Shown here one piece after another: positions 55,728 to 64,000 of a stretch of 64,000 nt of DNA. The DNA is taken from contig NC_003279.8 of assembly GCF_000002985.6 (NCBI RefSeq), forward strand, positions 1,612,001-1,676,000. Direction: 5' to 3'. Numbering within the stretch: position 1 is the stretch's first letter; the number at the start of each line of letters is the position of its first letter. Origin of the DNA: Caenorhabditis elegans (taxonomy: Eukaryota > Nematoda > Chromadorea > Rhabditida > Rhabditidae). Below the pieces are notes generated by a model, which saw nothing but the letters and a program-made list of their open reading frames with translations, searched no databases and was not told the DNA's origin. Position numbers and translations under genes: made by a program.

Positions 55728-57750
55728 ATGATTGTAAAGGTGAGTTATTTTTTGATATTGGAAGATGGCCGAAGAATTCTATGGTGGCCTAGGAATCCAC
55801 AGATGGCCTAAAACCCTTGATGGCCTAGAAACTTTTTAGTGGCCTAGAAACGTCTTGGTGGCCTAGAAACTTTTTGATGACCTAGAAACCTTTTGAAGGC
55901 CTAGAAACCCCATTGGTTACATAGAAACCACCTGATGGCCTAGGAACATTGCGATGGCCTAGAAATTCCTTGGTGACCCCATGGTGGCCTAGAAACGTCC
56001 TGATGCCCTAGAAACCTTTTTGGTGGCCTAGAAACCTATTAGTCGCTTAGAAACCTTTTTGGTGGCCTAGAAACTCGTTGATGGCCTAGAAACTATTTGC
56101 TGGCCTAGGAATCTCTTGAAATGGAAAAGTTTCTCTCTGATCTCCTACCATATTTTCTTCCAGGAATACCGTATACCATTACCACTAACAGTCGACGAGT
56201 TCGAGCGAGGTCTCCTATACGCAGTGTCGGCGTGCAGCCGCAACGAGACTGGCGGAGGAGAGGGCGTTGAGGTAAGTGCGCTCTTTTGATAGCGTCTGCC
56301 AGAATTATCATTCGAGCACATTTACACTGGAAATGTTTGCAGTTTCTTGTCCAAGAGGACTTCACAAGTAACACACTGCGTCCGGGTCAGACCGTCAGCG
56401 GAACGTACACGAAAAAAATCTACCGGCTCCGCTCAAAAGCTCCGTGGGTTCTGCAAAAACTTCTGCCACCGGAGGCTTTTGTGATTTATGAGGAGAGTTG
56501 GAACGCCTATCCATATTGTAAAACTGTATTGACTGTGAGTTTGAATTTTTCCGTAATTTTATTTTTTTTAATCGTAAGATTTTCTCAGTTAAAATTTAAA
56601 TTTGTTCTAGAATCCCGGTTACATGAAGGACAATTTCCATCAAATCATTGAAACCATTCATTTGGACGATAACGGAAGTTCTGAAAATCCGTTGGATGGC
56701 CCCGAGAAGCGTGAGATTGTGTTCATCGATATTGCGGATAATGACATTTTTGGAACGAAAAATTACGAAAAAGAGAAAGACGCGCGGCTTTTCGAGGCGG
56801 AAACTGTCGAGAGGGGACCATTGGATGAGGATTGGATTGATGAACATGATCCGGTATTTGTCTTTTTTAATTTTTTATTTCAGAAAAAATTAACCTTAAA
56901 AATTATAGATTTTTCCTGTATTTTCGCTAAAAGTCCTTTTTAGCATTAGTAAAATAGGAAAAGAAAAATCGATATTACCAAACGCAATTTTTGATCTAGT
57001 GAAACGTTAAAAATTAAAAAAAAACACAAAATTCATATTTCGCGCCATAGTTTTCACTAGGGCTCCCATGAGGTCGCCGCAACGGCACATGGGCCGGCCT
57101 CACGCCGAATCTATCCGAATGTGTAGTGCGGCGCGGAACCCCGAACGTGTCGGCCGCTTCCAAATAACTACCTGTTCGAGGTACATTGCGCACACACCAA
57201 GCTACCCGTCACACGCCAATCTGCGGAACCCCGAACATGTCGGCTGCTTCCAAATAACACACAGAGAGGCACGCGGCGTCGGCGTGTGCCCCGCATTTCG
57301 CGCCTCACTCAGCTGGATCTAGTGCGATAGAACGCGTTTTCTCGCCGGAGCAAAAATTGGGCCAAACGTGCAATAATTAGAAAAACACAAAAATCAAATT
57401 TCGCGCCATAGTTTTCACAGATAGTCCGATGGAGCGCGCTTTCTCCGCCATGAAGTTTTAAAAAAATCGATAAAATATATTTTCAGGTAATGTGCTGCTA
57501 CAAGCTGGTCTCGTGTCATTTCAAATGGACGGGTCTTCAAAGAATGGTTGAAAAAACGGTGCATAAGCAATATCCACGTGTATTCGGTCTTATGCATCGT
57601 GACGCGTACGTTCTTCTGGATAACTGGTTCAATATGTCAATGGAATCGATTCGTGAATACGAGCGAGCGACCGGCGATATTCTTCGTAAGCAGCTCGCCG
57701 AGCCCGAGAAACGTGGCACCAAGTGTGATGATGATGTCAATAACAATTGA
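55728..57750 (+). CDS. Class I phosphatidylinositol transfer protein
   Basis: Single-domain PITP of 271 residues, the family's usual length. It would carry phosphatidylinositol and phosphatidylcholine between membranes and support phosphoinositide synthesis. Exons: 55728-55739, 56164-56271, 56343-56534, 56611-56853, 57487-57750; stop TGA. The sequence follows mammalian PITP-alpha: MIVKEYRIPLPLTVDEFERG, SRNETGGGEGVE, then KIYRLRSKAPWVLQKLLP and WNAYPYCKTVLT. The next segments are FIDIADNDIFGTKNYEKEKD and MCCYKLVSCHFKWTGLQ. The very short first exon (four codons) is supported by the match to the family N-terminus. There is no DDHD region, so it is not an RdgB-type protein. Intron 1 carries a GGCCTAGAAAC minisatellite and intron 4 a GC-rich repeat. 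Family assignment is firm. Confidence 0.92.
55790..56115. repeat. GGCCTAGAAAC minisatellite in PITP intron 1
   Basis: About fifteen units of roughly 20 bp, each GATGGCCTAGAAACCTTTT or close. Single copies of GGCCTAGAAA are scattered through 53900-55200 and 58310-58930. Confidence 0.85.
57056..57320. repeat. GC-rich TAGGGCTCCC-family repeat in PITP intron 4
   Basis: Starts CTAGGGCTCCCATGAGGTCG and contains GCGCGGAACCCCGAACGTGT and CGGCCGCTTCCAAATAAC, ending near CGCGCCTCACTC. The GGGAGCCC right end seen at 60356-60563 is not intact here. Confidence 0.75.
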
Positions 57751-58207
57751 TTGATTAATGAAAATTAAGAGTTTTAATGAATTTTTTTTTTGGCTATTTC
57801 GCAATAGTTTGTAGTGGGGCGCGTTTTCAGAGGCTTCAAATTTAATTGTTTTTTTTAATTTCACTACAAAACATCTCAGGATCGTTTTCATCAGGCCACA
57901 GCCTGAGCGCCGTGCGCCGCCGCCGGATTTCAAGCCCTATCATTGGAGCGCGTTTTCTCCTCTGCAGACTGAATGTCTGGCGAAAATCCAAAAAATAAAC
58001 TGAAAAACTAAACATCACTCAAAAAATCAATAATTGTACTGTAAACATTTATGGCAAAATTAGCAAAAATGAGACCATTTTACAAGAAAAATCAATAAAT
58101 CGATCGATAATTTTCGAGTTTCGGTGAGTGAGTGAGTGAGAAATTCAAATATTTAAATGCAAAATACCTAGAGGAGGGGCTATTAGAAAAAAAAATCTCT
58201 AAAAATC

Positions 58208-60709
58208 CTAAATATCTGGCACCGGATTGTTCTTGTCGGGGCCTAAGAGAAAAGCGTAGACGGCGTACGTGTGGCAGGAGGCACCTGAAAAAAAGGAAAT
58301 TTTTGGAAGAAAAATTTGTGGCCTAGAAATTTTGCGAAATTTTTTTAAACGAAAATTTAATTAAAAAGAGTGAAAAAGCGGAAAATTCGATTTTTCTCTG
58401 GTTTTTATTGTGAAATTCGTAAGAAAAAGTTCGGGTTTTCGAAACGTGGCCTAGGAAATTCAAAAAAACTCGGCCACATAAGTGAGTTTTTTTTCAATTG
58501 TACAAAACAAATTCACGGAGTTCTGTCTTCCTCATTGCTTTTTTCGTGATCCATTGACAATCGCCTACCGGTCTACGCGTGGGAAAGTCGTGTACTCCAC
58601 ACGGACAAGTACATTTAGTTTTACAACTAAAATCGAGCCGCGACGCGACACGCAACGCGCCGTAAATCTACCCCAGATATGGCCGAACCGAAATGGCCTA
58701 GTTCGGCAAACACAAATTCCCGTAAAAAACATTTTTAAAAATCAGTGGCCTAGAAATTTAAAAACTCGGCCACGCTGGTTCAAAATTTGAAATTTTCTCA
58801 ATTTTTTGTGACATTCGTTCGAAACAAATGAAAAATCAGTATTTAATCAGTAAATCAGTATTTGTCAAATTTGTTAAACGTGGCCTAAAAAAAGGCCATG
58901 TCGAATTCAACCATTTTTCACTGCGTGGCCTAGAATTCCCATTTAAAAAAATTGTTCCAAAAACGTACCGAGTAGCACAAAAAGATGCCAAATCGCGTGC
59001 GCAAACGCGACAATTCCGTCCAATTTGAAGAAAAACACGCCGACGGCATACATCATACCGCCCGTCATCATCCACTCGAGACCCGTTCGATCGTTCATCG
59101 TGAATATCGCCACTGATGGTCCCGCAGCGATCAGAATGTATAATATTGTTTCCAGAGTTTTGTAGCGTTCGTGAAAATTGTATTGATAGAGAATTCCAAG
59201 AATCGCAAATACCCAAATCATCCATTTGAGATTTAGGCCCGGAAGACCGCAGTGACTGCAAAAATTAATTATCGATTTTTTAAATTGCGGTATTTTTTAA
59301 ATTCCGGAAAAATCGATAATGTAAAAAATGTTAATTTATTGATTTTTACACTTAATATTTTTTTAAAAATCAATTTATCGATTTTTAATTCAAATATATT
59401 ATAAAAATGCTCATTTATCGACTTTCACTTCCGTCATAAATTGAAATGGAAGAGTTTTTGCCGAACTAGGCCATTTTGGCTCGGCCATATCTGAGGTAGA
59501 TTTACGTGCGTTGCGTGCCGCGACGCGGCTCGATTTTAGTTGTAAAACTAAATGTATTTGTCCGTGTGGAGTACACGATACTTTTCCACGCGTTGTCCGG
59601 CAGGCGATTGTCAATGGAGCGCGAAAAATTCAACGAGGAAGGCCAGAACCCCGTGCTTTCTGATTTTTGAAAAATCCACTTTTTCTTTGAAATCCAAATG
59701 ATCGCGTGTATTATTTACCGCTTTTATCTTAAATTTTCAAAAAATCTAAACACCGCCATTAGAGCGCGCTTGCACCTACCGAAGTGTGAGCCAGGGTGTG
59801 TATGAGGCCGCAATGAACAGGTAAATGGCCGCCCGATCGCAAATGTGCAGGTAATAACGAAGTTTTCGGTGTCTGGAAAGGAAAATTAATTTTCAAAAAA
59901 AAAAATTTTCGCGGGCAAAAGTGGGCGTGGTCAAACTCACTTATTCTGCTGGCGGAATAGAAGCTCGCAAAAGTGGTAAACCGTGCTGGAAGTGAACAAT
60001 AGAGTGGTAAAAATTCCTGAAATCAGAGAAATTCTGAGAATTAACCAATAAATGAGCGTGTCCCAGAACTACCGTACCATAGATAATCATCAAAATGTGC
60101 TGAAGGTCTCGATGAGCGTAGGCGCACATGAAATAGTAGAAGACGAGAATTGTGGGTCCTATACCGATCGCGTGTGATACCGTATTTGCCACGTGTTCAT
60201 GTGACGTCGGCTCATACGCCTCCCCTTTGCCGGCCCGCCGATTCTTGTAGGAGATGGCCTTGGGCGGAGGCGTGTCCGGACTGAAAAAATTGAATGAGAG
60301 AGAGGGTGTCGAAAAATTTTTGTAATTGATATTTTAGATATTTTGTAAAAAAAATCTAGGGCTCCCATGAGGCCGCCGTAACGGCGCTTGCGCCGGCCTC
60401 AGCGGCCGCCGCGCAGGCCTCCCGGCGTCACCCACGCCGCAAGTATAGTGAGGTGCGGAACCCCGAATGTGTCGGCCGCTCTAGGCAACTACCTTTTGCA
60501 CTTCATTGCACACACACACAGCGACGTGAGGCCCGCATTCGCGCCTCACTCTGTCGGGAGCCCAAAAAAATCAATATTTTCGAGCAAAATCGATATTTTT
60601 GTGAAAATTAATATTTGTAAAAACCAACTCTTCTGCACAACAAGAGCGCGGTGTCTCAAGAATTTCAACAAAAAACAACTTACTCTATAATACCACAGCT
60701 ACCGCTCAT
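58208..60709 (-). CDS. MMD-type PAQR family seven-transmembrane protein
   Basis: Progestin-and-adipoQ-receptor (PAQR, hemolysin III) family protein close to human MMD/MMD2 (PAQR11/10), Golgi-region membrane proteins. Minus-strand exons: 60709-60684, 60280-60078, 60016-59941, 59872-59780, 59255-58969, 58284-58208; 253 residues; stop TAG. Family signatures in order: [20 protein letters not shown], then [40 protein letters not shown] and the last-helix motif [19 protein letters not shown]. The conserved Ser and His residues of the PAQR metal site (S..YH, H..WH) are present. TTTTTTCAG at 60749-60741 precedes the start by about 31 nt, and the previous gene on this strand ends 161 nt upstream, so spliced-leader processing of an operon transcript is possible. 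Introns hold two family A copies. Confidence 0.92.
58515..58715. repeat. Family A copy, right end truncated
   Basis: CACGGAGTTCTGTCTTCCTC to CGGCAAACACAAATTCC, in the last MMD-like intron. Confidence 0.8.
59425..59660. repeat. Family A copy
   Basis: CTTCCGTCATAAATTGAAAT to GGCCAGAACCCCGTG, opposite in orientation to the copy at 58515-58715. It lies in the MMD-like gene's fourth intron. Confidence 0.82.
60357..60564. mobile_element. hAT-like GC-rich element with AAAAAATC duplication
   Basis: 208 bp bounded by TAGGGCTCCCA and TGTCGGGAGCCCA. AAAAAATC occurs at 60349-60356 and again at 60565-60572. The body (CGCAGGCCTCCCGGCGTCAC, GCGGAACCCCGAATGTGTC) is far more GC-rich than its surroundings. 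It lies in MMD-like intron 1. Confidence 0.75.
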
Positions 60710-60870
60710 TTTGCATAGAGCCGCCGAGAATGAAAACTGGCTGAAAAAATCCGTTTAAAAAATTGAAAACCTCTATAAAAAGTATATAAAAAGATATATT
60801 TTGTGGGTGCAATCCCGATTTTCAAAAAAAAAAAACCAAAAATTTGAGAAGAATCAATAAATCAATAATT

Positions 60871-63370
60871 TTATTCAAAATGGCTATGCGCCGACGAGAT
60901 CGACATATCAACTTCTGCCACACCAAACGGGCTCGTCGATTTTTCTACAAGCACATTTGAGTCGAAGGAGCCAAAGTGGTGATCTACCACATCATCATCC
61001 TCAATGACACGTGGTGTCGCCACGATTCTTCCTCGACTTGTTACAGTAATCACATTGTCCGTTGACCGTAACTGCACTACTTCTCCCTCACTGATATCCG
61101 ATATTGCTGTGCTGATTGGTGAGAGAAATGGGGATTTTTCCACGAATTCCGATCCCCGGGGGTCATCGTTCTCCAAGACGCGTGGTGTCACTATTATATT
61201 GCAATTCGTGCCGATTTCTGCTGTCTGAAAAAATATACATAATTTCGGAGAAAACTATGGCTCCCATGAGGTCGCCGCGCCGGCCGCCTCACGGCGTCAC
61301 TCACGTCGAATGTATTTCAACTAGGGCTGTACAAATCGGCGTCCGGTCGTCCAATTTTGACACCAACGGACGCACACGGCGGCCGACAATTTCCGAGTTT
61401 GGTCACTCACTATAAAATTGCTGATTAAGTATAGTGAGTGATAAAACTCGGAAATTGTCGGCTGCCGTCGAAAACTACCCTAAACCGGACGCATGTGTGT
61501 CCGGTGGTGTCAAAATCGGACGACCGGACGCCGATTTGTACAGCCCTAATCTCAACGTTTAGGGCGGCGCGGAACCCCGAACATGTCGGCCGCTTCCAAA
61601 TAATCATCTTTCCGCACTACGTTGCGCACACAGCTGAAGATCTAAATTGCGATGTGACCGCAAAACAAATCAAACAAATCAATGGCCGAAGTTTCTATTT
61701 TTGGCGGCCACGTTGCAAAATTGGAGTATGGTTTGAAACTTACATCAACCCGTTCTTTCTCAATTTGCTCCGTTTGAATTTGTGCGTCACTTTTCGCGAT
61801 TTGACGGGCTCGCGAAACGATTTTCCTAGTAGACATCTGTTTTTCCGGTACTTTTTCAGAGATCCCAGCTGATCTTGGAAGGGGTTCCGATGGAACATCC
61901 GGAATTCTGCTTGATGATCCACCCGGCTGACTGCTTAACCTGCAAAAAAAGCTTATATTTTTTGAGAAACAAAAAGAGCCCTGAAACAGCGGATATTGAG
62001 CTTAAAGCCGACCGACTTGCCTGTCATATGGGCCGGGAGCTTGAGAAAACCGATGTTCGAGATGATCTTTTCAGGCTGTCCTATTTCGGTTTGATCTACG
62101 TAGATCTACGAAAATTGCGGGAATTTAGACACAAAATTATCAACTGATTTTGCATGGTTAAGAACGTGATGACATCACATTTTTCTGGGCGGAAAATTCC
62201 CGCATTTTTTGCAGATTAAACCGTCAACCGTCAAGATCAAAGGCAGCCTGACACCACGTGTATTTGCAGAAAAATAAATAAAGTTTTTTTTAAATTTTCT
62301 ATAAGGATATACACTATTTTAACCCCCTGATTCCGAATATCGATGTGAAAAATTCAAAAAAAATTTATTTCATATTTAAGCTTGAAATCGCCGAATTTCA
62401 TTTGTGCACGCACCACTTTTTTCAAATGCGCGCCCAAAGAAATTCGCATTGAAGCGCGCTTTGATTTTATCCATTTAAATATTTTATTTATTTTTCGCCG
62501 AATTCAGTTTTTTAAAACCAGTTTCATTCATTTTTGTCTAATTTTTAACGGTTTTTTCTAAAAAAAATTTTTTTTCACAAAAGTTAATGAAAATTGTTTA
62601 AAAAACTGAATTCGACGAAAAATAAATAAAAGATTTAAATGAAGAAAATCAAAGCGCGCTCCAATGCGAAGTTCTTTGGGCGCGAATTTGAAAAAATTGA
62701 TACGGGCACAAATGAAATTCGGCGATTTCAAGCTTAAATTTCAAATCAGAGATTTTTTTGACGTTTTTCACTTAGATATCGAAATCAGGGGAAAACTTGA
62801 AGTCAATTACAAATATTTCCCAGATTTCTGTACTTCACCTTTAAAGAAAAAATCGATAATTTTTCTAAATTGATACTTTTAGAGAACATTCTATATTTCA
62901 AAAAAGTTTTCAAAATTTTTTTTTCGTATAAAAACCTAACCATTCCAAGTCATCCTCATCTTCTTGCTCAAAATCGTCATCATAAAGCTGTGCGACGTGT
63001 AACGGTGGAATATTTGCCGGAATCGGATGCTCCGGCAAATGTGCCGCCACGCCATCAACAATTTTCACAGTTTTCGCAACCACATGCTCTCCGGAAAATG
63101 ACCCGTTTTCCCAGATTTTATCGTTTTTTTCGTTAATTTCGACATCTGGAGACGTGGATTTTACTGCAAATGTTTCGAAAATTTTAAAAAAATAAATAAA
63201 ATTTAAAGGCGCATACACATGTGGTCCAGAGATTTGAGTTGTTTGGCGGTGAGAAGTTTCAAAAAATTGGATTTTTTTCCGAATTTCGAATAGTTTTTCA
63301 GTGATTCTTTAATGTCGACTTGTAGTTTGAGAAATGCATTGAAACCGACATTTTTGTCAGTTTCAGACAT
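60871..63370 (-). CDS. Acidic protein of unknown function with an internal duplication
   Basis: No family recognised. Minus-strand exons: 63370-63217, 63163-62941, 61939-61744, 61224-60871; 308 residues in consistent phase. The start MSETDKNVGFNAFLKLQVDI follows TTCCAG by 16 nt. The N-terminal 60 residues are helical and basic. The middle has a very acidic stretch (YDDDFEQEDEDDLEW), then a Ser/Pro-rich linker and a basic helix (RKIVSRARQIAKSDAQIQTE). The last exon holds two related segments, VTPRVLENDD...FVEKSPF and ATPRVIEDDD...LVEKSTSPF. There is no signal peptide or membrane segment, so it is probably cytoplasmic or nuclear. Introns carry a GC-rich repeat with a nested hAT-like insertion, a family B and a family D copy. 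Its stop lies 161 nt before the MMD-like ATG. Confidence 0.78.
61256..61640. repeat. GC-rich TAGGGCTCCC-family copy, host of a nested insertion
   Basis: Left part: TGGCTCCCATGAGGTCGCCG through CTCACGTCGAATGTAT. The right part resumes at 61557 with GGCGGCGCGGAACCCCGAAC and CGGCCGCTTCCAAATAA. The right end is eroded. Confidence 0.75.
61322..61548. mobile_element. 227-bp hAT-like element nested in a GC-rich repeat
   Basis: Inverted ends TAGGGCTGTACAAATCGGCG and CGCCGATTTGTACAGCCCTA. Flanking octamers ATTTCAAC (61314-61321) and ATCTCAAC (61549-61556) differ at one base. The arms mirror CCGGTCGTCC and GGACGACCGG, with AGTGAGTGA motifs at the centre. Confidence 0.85.
62071..62260. repeat. Family B element, left end lost
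   Basis: CAGGCTGTCCTATTTCGG to GCCTGACACCACGTG, with inverted GATCTACG / CCCGCATTTTTTGCAGAT arms. The core is TGACATCA. Confidence 0.8.
62300..62850. repeat. Family D foldback, diverged
   Basis: CCCCTGATTCCGAATATCGA on the left and GGCGCGAATTTG / GCACAAATGAAATTCGGCG on the right match the arms of the other two family D loci. The right end is TGTACTTCACCTTTAAAG. Confidence 0.8.
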
Positions 63371-64000
63371 TGGCAGGGAGAGCAGTCTGGAATTTTAAAA
63401 AAATTTTAAAGTTTTTTTTGGTTCGATTTTTTTCAGCTTTTGTTTTCAGATTTTTCATATAAAGTATTGTTTTGCTTTTTTCCGCCACGTGGTGTCAGGC
63501 GGACCCATCGCGGTTTGATCTACAAAAAATGCGGGAAAAAGAAAATGTGTCAGCACTTTCTTAACCATGCGAAATCAGTTGAGAACTCTGCGTCACAACT
63601 CCCGCATTTTTTGTAGATCAACATAGATCAAGCCGAAATGAGACACTTTGACACCACGTGTCCGCGTAAAAAACCTCAAACTTTCACATAAATTGAAATT
63701 TTTTTCGAGACACCACTCATTTGAGGGATTACCCTTACCGGAGAAAAGGGAACCGTGGCAGATTTCTTGTAATTATTTGAATTTAATGAATGTAGTCGTG
63801 TAAGTCGTGTAAACATTGCTTCATTTTTCACGTTTTCAAATCTCCGCTTATCTCATCTCCCAAACCTGTGAGGTCTCGTCTTTTTTGTCGAAATTTTCAG
63901 TTTTTAGTCGGAAAAAATAATATTTTTCAGATTCTAGGTCAGCATTTGAAAAACCTTGAAAAACACACATTTTTCGTTTTTTTGCGCACGGAAAAACTCA
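63371..64000. other. Upstream region of the acidic protein gene with a family B element
   Basis: Family B at 63486-63660 is flanked by TCCGC on both sides (63481-63485 and 63661-63665). The rest is AT-rich, with GGAGAAAAGGGAACCG near 63740 and TCTCATCTCCC near 63850. No coding exon was recognised; a non-coding first exon of the minus-strand gene could lie here. Confidence 0.55.

Noticed and set aside
57068..57322. GC-rich frame of 84 codons, candidate foreign gene
   Set aside because: It is a copy of the GC-rich TAGGGCTCCC repeat family found at four places in the window.
63400..63480. GGTTCGATTTTT as a possible tRNA B box
   Set aside because: No matching A box or cloverleaf could be formed around it.

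Overview
This window is nuclear DNA of a Caenorhabditis nematode, almost certainly C. elegans, and most likely the left part of chromosome I. The evidence is AT-rich sequence, short exons with GT..TTTTCAG introns, palindromic repeat families in almost every intron, and two genes I recognise by protein sequence: bre-4 (beta-1,4-N-acetylgalactosaminyltransferase) and mab-20 (secreted semaphorin 2A). I assembled exons by hand from splice sites and reading phase. For ten of the eleven genes the coding length is a multiple of three, or consistent with an entering phase, and ends in one stop. The exception is the four-transmembrane gene at 51321-45620, where one junction is unresolved.

Layout. 1-7943 (+): 3' part of a WDTC1/adipose-type TPR-WD40 gene. 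14605-9526 (-): bre-4, convergent with it. 17022-21364 (+): CCDC124/Lso2-type ribosome-associated protein. 22814-31970 (+): secreted protein with one thrombospondin type-1 repeat and a Thr-rich mucin-like stretch. 39255-32871 (-): mab-20. 40802-43333 (+): type II membrane protein with an FkbM-type methyltransferase domain. 44700-43663 (-): secreted Gln/Asn-rich protein. 55382-51426 and 51321-45620 (-): an unknown 274-residue protein, then a four-transmembrane protein starting 104 nt downstream, a possible operon. 55728-57750 (+): class I phosphatidylinositol transfer protein. 63370-60871 and 60709-58208 (-): an acidic protein of unknown function, then an MMD-type PAQR membrane protein, a second possible operon.

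Repeats. Much of the window is repeat. Family A is palindromic with CACGG..CCGTG ends (about 15 loci). Family B has CACGTGG ends (14 copies, 5-6 bp target duplications, most copies with TGACGTCA). Families C and D are foldbacks (three loci each). GC-rich elements begin TAGGGCTCCC. There are also many minisatellites. Three elements have hAT-like ends and 8-bp target duplications, and two of these are nested inside other repeats. One 858-bp foldback has a 9-bp duplication, as Mutator-like elements do. The most striking array is 1.9 kb of 40-bp units, rich in perfect heat-shock elements, filling intron 1 of the four-transmembrane gene. Intron 2 of the same gene holds a 2.1-kb satellite of 26-bp units that is free of stop codons in all three forward frames.

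The genes do not form one pathway. Several act at the cell surface or in secretion (glycosyltransferase, semaphorin, TSR protein, Q/N-rich secreted protein, PAQR, FkbM-type enzyme). No rRNA, tRNA or CRISPR array was seen.
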